Of a DNA stretch of 64,000 nucleotides, positions 1 through 12,800 are shown in pieces. The notes beneath the pieces were generated by a model. The model worked only from the letters and a program-made list of their open reading frames with translations, was not told the DNA's origin and did not search any database. Where the stretch lies: NCBI GenBank assembly GCA_949752735.1, contig OX457046.1, forward strand, positions 29,210,677 to 29,274,676, written 5' to 3'. Both the position numbers and the translations under genes were made by a program. Each line of letters opens with the position of its first letter. Position 1 is the first letter of the stretch. This stretch comes from Lumbricus terrestris. Taxonomy: Eukaryota > Annelida > Clitellata > Crassiclitellata > Lumbricidae.

Positions 1-167
1 CATCCAATTCTCAAAATCGACCAAGAAGTAATTTCAACGATGGATTTAAAATATCATAAGGCAACCATTTTTTAAAAGAAAAACCAAGATGCTCAAGTCA
101 CATATGATGAGGCAGCCTATGCCAAAACAGGTGGGTTGACATCAGAGAAATTCTAAACTGAGCAATC

Positions 168-335
168 CAAATTTATTTAGCACTACATGCCGAGAGACTT
201 GTCAGTGATGCTCCCGACCAAAAACAATCAAACCGCAATCGAACGAACAAAATGGTCTTACAAGCATTTGTGGAAAAGAGGCAGAGTGGGCTGAAAAACT
301 CATGATGCAGGTTCTTAGATAGCTTGATCAAACCA
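168..335 (-). repeat. L2-like LINE 3' fragment
   Basis: Diverged 3' end (TTTATTTAGCACT...GCTCCCGACC) followed by a segment (AAAATGGTCTTACAAGC..., GCAGGTTCTTAG) shared with 22585-22745. Lies in the intron downstream of exon 33. Positions 1-167 and 336-600 show no recognised exon. Confidence 0.55.
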
Positions 336-704
336 TAGCAAAAAATTCTTCACTACCTTCATCATAATTCATGACAGGCAAAGTTGAAGAGGGGGTTACG
401 ATAATCGTACCCACTCTCACAAAAAGCGCACCGATGCGGGGATCAGTTCCCGCTACCCTCCCAAAGGTTCACTCAACCTTCCATTCGGCAGATGGCGTTG
501 CGAAACCGAGCAGTAGGATGACCATCATATACGTCTTGCATGGCTGCTGAAAGTTATATTTGACTCTGTATTCTGTAATAACTCGTGATCATCCGTTCAT
601 TACTGATTGTGATCATACTTCATTACATCAGTCTGAAAATGAATGAAGATTGTTATTATCATCATTACAGTTGAATTCATGATCCATAGGAAATATGTGG
701 CAAC

Positions 705-831
705 CTTAATATAATGATCCTTGGAGCCAGTGACTACGCAGATGTTGCCGTCTGCCGTGTCCGTGTCGTCGATGGCTAAAGCCATGATGGCTGCCTGATG
801 ACCACCGGAGAGTTTCCCGACCGATTTATAC
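705..831 (-). CDS. KIF21: KIF21 exon 33 (last in window): WD40 repeat
   Basis: Encodes [20 protein letters not shown] and [24 protein letters not shown] is a KIF21 hallmark. Acceptor TTCCGTAG|G; donor AAG|GTTGCC is weak but gives the expected phase 0. Remaining WD40 exons and the stop lie left of position 1. Confidence 0.93.
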
Positions 832-3800
832 CTACGGAAAAGACAACAAACTCAAATCAGATTTTAAAAATCAGTTCAGGCCAATTCTCATTTAATTCAG
901 CAATTTAATACCAACGAAACAAATCAGTCGAATGAACACAAAAACTTTGCCGCTGCTTACGCTCTGGCATTGCCAGTCCCAAGCCTGGATAAAGAAGGGG
1001 GGTGATGCTAACGATTCTTCTTATCATGCAGCATCATTAAACTGAAATCACTACTACTAGACGGCAACATGGTGGCCAGTTGTTAGATTGCTTTGCCATG
1101 TAATACGAAATGTGTCGGTTCCAGTTCCCCAAATACATACACTGCAAACATAGCATACATGTCAGTCCATGCGTCTGGGTACATGCATGCATAGTTGCAT
1201 ACCTGCGTGTACCTAATTATGCATGCATACGTGTGTATACCAACTCTGGAAATATTTATTTCGATGTTACAGATGGCCCACAAGCGGAACCCAGGTTCCT
1301 TAGGGTTGTAGTCCTGTTGATTCCTTGTTGCTGTTTTTCGATGTCGTTACTGTTACTTGGGTTCAATCAAATTTATGGCTATGGTGGTAAGTGCACATAT
1401 ACATCACATTTGTATGTGCACTTGTTATAGCGCCCCTTCAAGCTCTCTCTACTCAGAGGCGCTCCCGAATGCAGAGCGGACACTGCATCGGAGTTTCACG
1501 CCGAAGTGCTGAGCAATTGTGAGGGAAGAACTTGCCCAAGGTCCTTACGCGGCGAGGTGGATTCAAACCTCGAACCTTTCGGCTTCAAGGCAACGACGCC
1601 ACCACTACACCACCGCGCCCCACATTGTATGATGCACGCAAGCCACGCATGCATACATGCATGCATAGATATTTTACAGCACCCCCTATTAAAATGTTCC
1701 CACAACATCACCTGCGGCAACAGTGTGCAATCGAAACAAGCCAAATAAATACAGAAAGGAAAGAAATCGTTGACTGTCGTACATTCGCAGATCCCAGATG
1801 CGAACGGTGTTTCCAGCGGCCGAGTACAGGACGGATCCGACGGAATTGAGCACAACATCCGTAATGTTCGTCTCTCCAGGAGGACAATTCAGTTGACGGG
1901 CGGTCGAGCTGTTGACGGCGTTTCCATCCGACGTCAGACCGGATGACCTGGAAAAGATGAACCACAGATCTAATCTAATGCATGTGCACTTGTTATAGCA
2001 CCCCTTCAAGACTGCTACTTAGAGGCGCTCCCGACTACAGCGCGGACACTGCATCGAAGTTTCACGCCGAAGCGCTGAGCAATTGCGAGTGAAGGACTGG
2101 CTCACAGTCCTTACGCGGCGGCTTGAGGGTGAATTCGAACCTGCAACCCACCAGCTGCAAGGCAACGAACATACACACCACACCATCACGCCCCACTAAT
2201 CTAATATGAACATGTGTAACTTAGCGCTTCTCCCAGCAGAGCTATTGAGAAACACTCTCAGCGTGACAGACTCGTGAAAAGAGAAAGCTATTCAAGTTGT
2301 GAAAAGATACAGGTGAATTGCCCACTAGATAGTCTTATTCCACAACGGCTTCCCTCCAGGCTGCGGAGAAAACTGTTTTCTTTTGGAAGGCAGGGTTGGA
2401 AATGCCAATACTTGGTTATCTAATAGTCGAAAATGCGAAGCATCACTTGTGACTGCTCGCGGGATGTTGTCAGCTGCTTTGTAAGGCACCCCCTAACGGC
2501 ACAGTGTTGTTTCGGCGCTAAATAAATTGTCGAAATTATTATTATTATCTTTGAGAGGTGCTGTTTAAAGCTGCATTGGCTACAAAGTCCATTTCAGTAG
2601 AGTTCTACAGTACAAACTGATCAAACTCTAGATCCAAGTCTCCAAATATACCAGAATCCACGGGATCATGCATTTTCAACACAAGATAAACCAAGTCGTA
2701 AAAACACAGCCGTAAAACAAAGACCAATTAAAAAAGCACATGAACACTTATAATACACCACATTTTTCCAGCTTCTCTGCAAAGACAAAAGAAACGTACG
2801 TTAGCGTTTTGATGCAGAGATTTCCCTGTCGAGGATCCCAGACTTTAACGACGTATGTGGAGACGGTGTAAACAAGGCTCGTTGTCTCCGAGTATTTAAC
2901 GCTAACGACGTTGTTTGGATGTGCATCGAGCGTCAACATCTCCTCGCCGGTCTGCAAGTCCCAGATTTTGGCCGTGCGATCTAGAATGCACGAACGAAAG
3001 ATACATAGACAGAAAATGAAATGGTCAAGAATGTCGCTTTCAACTGGATGTGTTGCTAGGAAGTTAAAAAACACGATCAAATGTGGTGGTAGGACCTTCG
3101 CCCTGGAATGGCCCCCTTGATGTTCCGCTCCAATTCTAGAACTCCTTCTCAGGCATTACTCTCTCAGCCTAAGAACCTTTATTTGGGCGTGCTGAGGTTG
3201 GGAGCATCTCTGAGTAGTCCCTTTGAAGAGGAGCTGTACAAATTCATTCTATGAATGAGTGAAAAAGTAGCTGAGAGCCTGTGAATGGTCAGATTTCCTT
3301 AACGGGTTGAGGTGGTTTATTATTTTTTTTTTGAAATTACATTCTTATTCAATGCAAGAAAACAACAATTTCTGACTTAGTTCCCTGATCCTTTTTACTT
3401 TTGTGCTTGCAATCACAAGTGTAATTTATAATTTTATATAGCACCTTAGCAACTTGTCAGAAACCCTGCTGACCTAATGATGGAAAACTGGGATCAAACA
3501 ACAGAGTTTACTTTTAAAAGATTCACTTCTCACGAGTACAGACAAAATGATTTTGAAGTGCTGACAGGACGGAAGTAAAATGACCAATGAGCTAAGACCA
3601 AGGACCTTTCTTTACACAGGACCAAAATACTTAAAGAAGTTCACCAATATTCATTGGGATAATTTTCATTTTATTTTTACTACGGCCGCTGCCATTTTTG
3701 GACAACTTCATTCAGAGCGTCGTAATGCAACTGTCAATGACAGCGTCTGCAGCATTCTTGGCATCAAAATTTCCAAATAAAAGTCATAGACGCTCTTTCG

Positions 3801-6800
3801 CAGTGGCTGGCCGTAGAACCTGGAATGGGCTCCCTGTTGCCAACCGCCTGGTGCCTAGAGGTTACACCACTATGTATCTTTCTCACTTAAAAACTCCCTT
3901 GTTTAGCCGCTGTTGGACTGGGAGCGCTTCTGAGTGATTACCTTGAAGGTGCGATATATAAAAAGTCAATAATAATATTATTATTATTATTACGGAGATG
4001 TCTTCCACAGTCCACACTAACCTTTACTACTGGAGAAGAGGAAGTCATCGGTGGCAAAGACGGAAAGAACGGCCTTGGAATGCCCGGAAGCTGTGCATGC
4101 GTGATTCATTGGACAGTTTTGATTCGTTCGATTTGGCATGGAATTTATGATGCCCCTGTTTCCAACAAAAAAAAAACAGCGTCGTCAATCTTAGGATGCA
4201 ACTTTTTATATATCCTAGATTGCTGTGTTTCGATGCTTTGTGTAAAATTCTTAATGGCACTTTGCAACTTGTAAAAAATACATGGAGTTAAAGAAAATTC
4301 TGATCACTTTGTTTCATTGCCTCAGTACTCAGCTTTATATGAGTACACTAACAGTACACTGCTATTACAAAGATCTATGAGATGGCAAGTTAGAGGACTG
4401 GTCACCAGCCATCATATGCCAAGGCTAAGAAAATAAAGGTGCTCGCACTTCATGTCCATGGCTGCCTCAGGGTAAGCTTAAGAGACTGTTCTTCTTCATC
4501 TTCTTCTTCTTCTTCTTCTTCTTGGAGGGTACCTCATACAGCATTTCCGTGAAAGAGTGCCTAAGTATTTGCATTGTCTTTGCGAACCGACGCTTTTTCA
4601 GACCCGCTTCTAAAAATTGTCATCTGGTATTCATGATTTGCATAGACTTGAAAGATAACCACATCAATGATTCAGCGATGACTCCACATTCCACAAATGG
4701 TTAGTCGACGAGATGATTCAATCAGTGCGTCTAGGTTTAGTATTCGGATAATTAGATGACTAGGAATCCAGAGCGAGTGTCTCGCTCGCAGATCAGTGCC
4801 TGAGGAGTTCTCTTGAAGTGGCGCTATATAAATGTACGATTACAATTACCAATGTTTTGCAATCAGGAATTGGCACTGAACAAATCAATACAGCATCATA
4901 GCAATAATACCTGTATATCATATCATATCATATCGCCGGGAGTGCCTCAAAGTAGGGGCGCTATATAAGTAGGGGCGCTATATAAATTCTGATTTATTGA
5001 TTGATTGATCATCTGGCCAGAAGAGAAAATGGATGATTTACACAGGTGATCATATGAGTTTTTTTTTACCTGGTTAGACAAGTGGATGAGTTATTTACCT
5101 GGTGGGATGAGGAGAGGCCGGCTGGGTACGGCTGGTCAATCGCGAGAACACATTAGTCTGGTCTTTTGACTTGCGATTAAGCGTCGGGGATGTTGGTGGT
5201 GTTATATCAACTGTATTATTATCATTACTACCAACCGAACAACACAGAAAAACAGACAACATGCAGCAATCAAAACGAAGCATGCACAAACCAAATGAAA
5301 ACGACAACGCTAGAAGGGTTTCTAGAAAACACAGAATTTTACGAACAGTTCTTCTAAAACCATTTAAGTATATGTTTCATGTGTTCATATAGTACTACAG
5401 ACTGCTGACAAAGTCAAGATTGACGAGTATACATCAAATTGGTGACATACATATACCGAGATGAGACAATGCACAAAGTTTAAATGCGATATGAAAGGAT
5501 TCTTGCTTTATTGACATTATTGTTCAACTCAACTCAAGACATTTATTGACACCAATATCAACAGAGCATCACAGCATCAATAGATTAAAGCAGTTTTATA
5601 GAAATAAAAATAAACAAACAAACAAACAAACACAGTGTCTACCCGCAAACTTTCTTCTCGGTGTCAAAGGGTCATCCCTAAAGGAGCAAGAATGCTCTGC
5701 TGCCAGGGAACCCAATTTGAAATTTCACTAAATTTAAGTAGGTAGCAACGATGAACAAGCAGCAACCAAAATATCTTCAAAGTTATCTCAATATCTGTCA
5801 AAAATGTCTTCATTACAACCCAATTAGATGCTGTTTAAATTCTCTTTTAAATATTCCTACAGTAGGCACATTAGTCAAAGAAACAGGTAAAGAATTCCAC
5901 ACACAGGGTCCACGATATGAGATACAAAACTGCCTAGTTTTAGTACGTGCAAAATCTTTATGGTATTTATTACAGGATCTGGTGTAGTGACTGTGAACAT
6001 CCATATTACAGTGGAAGTATTTAGTAAACGATTCTGGTAATAACTTATGTTTAAATCTATACATAAATGTCCCAATCTGCAACTCATTTATATTTGACAA
6101 TGACAATATTCTAAGTTTTCTAAAGTATGTAGAGGTACTTTCATTATATTTAAGACCACAAATAATCCGAACAATACGCTTCTGAAGTAGAATTAGTCTG
6201 GTCAAGTGAGAGTGATAGTTTGAGACCCAGATAATATTGCAATAGGAGAAGTAAGGAAGAATAAGAGTGTTATACAGGTTGATCAGGATAGGTCTCTGTA
6301 ACACATGTCGAATCCGGTAGATGATCCCAACGTTTTTGTGAGCCCAAAACCATTGTTCATAAAATAATTAAATCAATTTGTAACACAAGCAAGATCACAT
6401 TGAAATGCATCAGCTGCCAGCAAAAGATGCAGTTAGAGATCCATGTCCTTGAGAGTGGAGAAGAAATAGTGAGTTCTGAACTGCTTTTTGAAGGAAGTGA
6501 ATTTCGAGCTATAAAGCTACAGTAGAAGTCGATTCCATTCCCTGGGTGCAGTGTGGCATGGAATGCATGTGAGCCCAAAACCATTCTGCATATCAGAGTT
6601 CAGTTAACAGACTCATAACTGATGATCGCAGGCAATGAGGAGGAGTAGAGAGTTAGAAGTGAGAAAAGGTAGCCGGTGTATTGGTACCGAGGGATTTGTA
6701 AGTCAAGCAGGCCAATTTAAGCTTTATCCTGAAAGTTTAAAGTGAAGAAGATCCAAGAAAATAGCATTAACCTAGATGTAGATCAATAAACGCCATTGAT

Positions 6801-9800
6801 CTCTGTGCATAAATACCAATGTTGCGAATTCATTTAGACTTTCAAAATTTTTAATCTACTGAAAAGAAATCATCCTATATTCAAACTTGGTTTTTATTAA
6901 GCCAAGCAGTGAGCCGAGAGTTTAATGGCACTGATACATGACACACAGGAACGCCTAAACTGGAGCACACCAAAACTAACAAAGAAATTGTAACATTAAG
7001 ATGGAACTCAACATGAAACCAAAATGGAACTAAATACAGAACTAAAATGGAGCTTAACATGGAACCAAAATTAACATGGAACCAAAATGGAACATAAAAC
7101 CAAAGCTTTACTCAGCTTTGTTCTAATGCAATTCACATCAAAACATACCCAGTAGCAACATAAAACCAAAGCTTTACTCAGCTTTGTTCTAATGCAATTC
7201 ACATCAAAACATACCAAGTAGCAATACAATGAGAGACTGGTATGTGAGATAACCAATACAAAGCATGGAACACGGAACATCTCAGCTGTGAGACTGTACT
7301 ACCAAAATCAAAGTAACATGGGTCACAGAAGTTAGCGAAACTCACACCATGCTCCACAAAAATAAAAGACAGTAAAACTAAGGAGAGGGAGGGAGGAGGA
7401 GGAACAAAAGTCCAGAAGCTTACGTAGAACTGAGTCTTGAGAGTGATCCGGAGCCAGAAGATACAGATGATGAAAGGACCTTCCTCTTGAGCACAGGCGA
7501 TGGATCCGGTGCAGGTCTGCTGGCTGCTGCTGCATATGCTTTTCGAGGCAGATGCGGTGATGGGTCAGGCTTGAGAGGTACGCTGTCTGGTCTAAAAAAT
7601 TAAGTATATATCAAACCATCAATATAACAACAGTGTTATGATTGTTATTATTGCTATTAATAACATGCATTTATCTAGCACCTCTACCTAATGGACAGAT
7701 TTGCAATTACACGGTGCTAATAGCAGCCTACAATGCATGTCCGCCCAACGGGGGCTCGAACTCGATACCTCTCACACTCTACGCTAGCGTGTTATTCATT
7801 GCGATACCAAGTCCCTAACAGTGCTTTACACAATGCCAACTGACATTAAATTATAGAAAATCAAGTTAATAAGAATGAATAACTGCAACGCAACTAAAAA
7901 ACACACAATGGATATATAATGAACACATCAAATCAAGGTTGAATTTTACTCAGTAAAATTGCGAAAACTTCCATTATCTCACGACTCAATTTTCCAACAT
8001 AGACTAAACATTTTAACATAATTCAAGCATACAAACATCCTAAAATAAAGCAGAAACAGACAGAGACTGGCGGGTGAATTCCGGTTAGCCACGGGGTGGG
8101 TGGCTGTCCATGGTGATTTATTGGTTCCTTTGAATCCTTTTACTCGTTCTGTGAAAATGCAGAACCGTTCTGTAATTGGTCCAATGACCATGGATGGGGT
8201 TCCCTTGACTATGCGACACCTCCCAAACTGCCCTCAGTTTCACAAACTGTTGAAGACTGAGTTTTTTCCAGCTTGATCTCGGCCGGGAGCGCCTCTGAGT
8301 AGACACCTTGAAAATGTGCTATAAAAATTCTGATTGACTGATCATTAGAGCCATGGCTGGGAGCGCCTCTGAGTGGATCTCTTGAAGAGGTGCTATATAA
8401 ATTCTTGCAATGAGCGAATGAGCATGTAGCAATCAACCATCCAACCCACAATAACACCATTACCAGTGGAGTTATATGTAGCGGCACAAATTTCTATCCA
8501 TACCGAGGGATTTGACTAGAAGGACCATTCAGTCTTGCTTTCGGAGGAAGCGCCTTAGGTGGAGGCATAAGCGTCGCAGCATCACGCCCACTCGATACAT
8601 CACGACCTATGGCGATACGATCTCTGCCGACGACGGATGCTTTGGATGCGTCCGAACAGCTTCCTGGCGCTTCGACAACAGATGCAAGAAGAGGAACTAC
8701 TGGGCCCTCGGCTGTAAATGGCACGAGACCACCGGCGAAAAGAAGATCTTCGGGAGTGGCAGTCTTCCGCCGAGCCTTAAAACAATAACAAGTCGTTCAA
8801 AGTCTAGTCAATCCACATAAATCATTCATTCATCCATTCATTCATTAAATAATTCATTCATTAAATTATTCATTCACTAAATTATTCATTAAATTATTCA
8901 TTCACTAAATTATTCATTCATTCATTCATTCATTCATTAAATTATTCATTCACTAAATTATTCATTCATTCATTCAATCATTCATTCATTATGTAGATTT
9001 ATATAGCACCCCTTCAAGGTCACAACTCAGCAACCTCGGATATAAAGAATGGTATCAAGGCTGCAATAAAACGCATATTCATGAGCAAACTCTAGACTTA
9101 AGGCGCATAGACAGTGGAAGCCAACTTCGTACCAAGGGGCCAATAGCAGAGAAAGGGAAGCCCATTTCGTACCATGGGGCCAATAGCAGAGAAAGAAGAA
9201 ATCAATGTACTGGTCCCATTTAGCACTTGAGTCAACCAGCCAGTCAGCTAACCAGTCCCTTCCAACCAGTCAGATGGCTATTCAGCCTAGCAGCCGAGTC
9301 AGCAGTCAATTTATCTAGATGAAACAACGTAGCATCAGAAAGCAATATTAGCAGGAAATGCAAGCACGACACAGTACGACTGGTTATGGAGCATCTGCAC
9401 CTGGAGTAATAACAAGGACTAGCAAATAAGAACCAACACCTGTCTGCGTTTAATTGTATTCGAATCGATCAGCATCAGCACCTGTAACTTATTGCGCATG
9501 ATGTCTTTTTTTATAGATTTGTCTGTATCGAATCGATACAACACTTGAACAATGCCAATGTCAAAACTAATAATTTAACAATAAGTTTTGCATAGTGCAC
9601 AGTTGAGGTCAAATGAAAGAGCACTGAGCAAAAGTGAGCATGAGTGTAAAAAATCAATGGCTGTCACATGATTGTTTCAAAAAATGAGTCTTGGTCTGTG
9701 ATTTAAATTTCTCTAAAGATGGTACATTCTTCACATGGTCCTCCAGGAAGAATGTTCCATCGCTCGTGAATAAGCTGGTGCCCTGTGCTTGGCTTTCGAT

Positions 9801-12800
9801 GCAGTGCTGCACTAGAAATTTGGAGATTGACAACCATGATGTTCCATGCAGTGATAAACATTCAAGTCACAAAACTACAAGTCAAAGTTTACAAAATTTA
9901 CCATTACATTACAGTAATTACACTGTAATACAATGCATTACAATCAAGTAACAATAACGTGGATTCTCAATACAAAATTAATACGCTGTCTGGCAAAAGA
10001 TAACCAAATGTCATATTGCTTGATTAAACTAACTCGATTTGAGATAGATATTAAAAAAATACATGCTTTGCAGGTCTCCACCTAAACCTGACAGATTTGA
10101 AGACCTGGAGCCCACCTTGTCTCGTCGCGTAACAGTGGCGGAGGCCAGGGTCGTATTCCCATCACCGGAAGCTGCAGCGGCGGATAGAGCATCGGGCATC
10201 CCACTGCCAACCCCTCCTGCTGCACCTTGATTCAGTCCAACAGGCATCAGCGTCTTCAGTTTTCTAAATAACAGGCACACAACAAACGACTGGAATATAT
10301 CGAAAGTAAATAAATATCTCAGCTTTATACCATAAATTTCTAAAAATTTAAAATTCACGTTTATCTGCCTCTACTTAGGTTCACAGTTTTATTTCAGACA
10401 GTTATAAATTTATAAGCAACTTTATTATCGTTTTGCTAACATACTTCATATGGCAAGATGCTTAGTCATCAAGGATCAACGTGAAATCAACAAGGAAAGA
10501 TAATAATATGCATAACTACGACAGTAATCCATTATGTATACAGGATTAGGAAAGAAATGGAAATTGGATGCTCTATTAAAATGGAGCAATAAGGCAACCA
10601 TTGATATGAAGTGTCATCAACTTTGTTCCATGTTTAATTGTTATCCCTAAAGAGCAACCACCGTGGCTTGGCTAAATAAGAATCCTGAGCAGTTGAGCTA
10701 GTCCTTTGGAAGCAGCCATTGACTCTCTCCCTCTCTTTGTCTGACTGTCTGTCTGTCTCTGTGTCTCCTTCTCATTCATTCATTCATTCATTCCGAAAAC
10801 TTATATAGCGCCCCTTCAAGAAGCCTACTCAGAGGCGCTCTCAGGGAGATGGCCACTGGAAAGTCCTCTTCCTCGCTGTCTCATCATCCCACCCAACAGT
10901 GACCTCGTTCCAGCATACGTAGGGTTGAAGGTGGGGGAGAAATCTCGAAGGAAACTTATCTTTTAAGGAGAATGTGCGCGGCTGTGTGTGTGTGTATGTG
11001 AGTATGTTTGTCAAGATTGCACACCCACAATTTCACAGCTATTAACCTGAAACCTTGGACCTAGACAGGGCACCACCATAATGACTTGATAGGGGTCAGC
11101 GAATCCCCTCACCATGGGGCAGGGTGGGAGCAAAAAAACCTTAAATTTCCTGGGCAACACCGGGTCCATGGGTTAGTATAATCATAAACATCTAAGAAAT
11201 GAAACACAGTACGACAGCAGATGTCAGAGAAGAACTGTGAGTTCCTGTGCTCTATTGAAACAGGCGCATGTCGTGCCATACATTTTTCGAGATAACGGCC
11301 AAAAATGACCGACCCTATCAAAATTGCGTGTTTTGATTTTCAATCAGATTCATGTAACATAATCATGACAAGAATCTGATTGAAAATCAAAACAAACAAT
11401 TTTGATCCGGTCTGTCATTTTCGGCTGTTACCTCGAAAATGTATCACTCAACATGCACCTGATTTCGATAGAGCACCTCACAAATACAGAACTTCAAGTC
11501 AGTGAAGCAACCAAAGCAAAGCCATCAGGGAAAAATGACAAACCAGTTCTGTCAAACTGTACATATTTTTTTCTTTACCTATCATAATGCCCAACGTTCA
11601 TAAATTCTAGATGAAAGTTGTCAGCAAAACTGACAAACTGCACAGCTTGCTGAGACATAAAACAGTCTGAAATTCTAACAGCCTTACTCCTTTCAAGATC
11701 AGTTTGTGAAAGGTGATGAGCGCAAACTGGAAACCTACTACAAAAATGTGCACACGTGATATAGATGCTTACAAACATTTCCTATCAAAGTCAATCATCT
11801 CAATTATACAGCGGCTTTTGTAATTACAGTGGCACACTGAGAAGACAGGACAACCTCAAACATGAAGATACAACGTTTGTAAGAAGTCCTAAAGGTTTAT
11901 GCATGACACTACAACACTAATCACAGAAAAATTAAGTGACAAAGCAATTTCATTCACTTGCACACAAATCTTCCTATACACATGTATACTGAAAACATCC
12001 TCATTAAAAAATTACTTCTGTTAAAAATTCAGAGTTGAAAAGCTGAGTTTAGAAACATGCAATTCAACGACGAAGATCGCTAAGGCATGCGTGATCGTTC
12101 GCAAAGCAAATCACTCCCAACTCAGACGAAAGAACTTGCCATCATCATTTCTTTCTGATTCACATTAAATGTCGACAACATCCAGCAACAACAGACATTT
12201 AGACAACCATAAACAACAACAACAATAACAACAATCATATAAACAACAATGCAGACAACCAGGTATTATCTTGAACACAAAAACTGACAGACACAATCGT
12301 AATCTGCCATTTTATTTAAATAGTTAAAACTCATTTAAAACAAAATCAAGCAAATTAAAGCCTTTTTTCTGTCAATCATACTTGCACAAACTTTCCATAA
12401 AAAAGTGGGCAATGCAATCTGGCATGGTGCAATTTATCATTGAAGATTTCAATCAATCAATCAATCAATCAATCATCTCAATCAATCAATCAATCAACCA
12501 GTCAATCAATCATTCAATCAATGGAATGAAAAAATGAAACAACTGGTAAAACTGGACTAGTTCCTCACAACACAGCACCAGCGAGCACTACGATACCTTA
12601 AAGATTCGCTCTAAAGATAGCAATTAAATATTTCAAAGAAAATATTTCTCACAGAGTCCGTCAGTAAACAACCAATCGTTTCCGATTAAAAAATGCACAC
12701 TTGGTGGACCAGAAGACCAAGTGCCAGGAAAACATTGCATGTACAAGAAACAGTCCAACTACTTGAGCCACTGTTTTCAGCATAGTAAGAAAAGAGCAGA

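Noticed and set aside
5041..5098. Second donor-like site (CTAACCAG|GTAAAA) after exon 29
   Set aside because: Using it would read through an in-frame TAA directly after the first donor.
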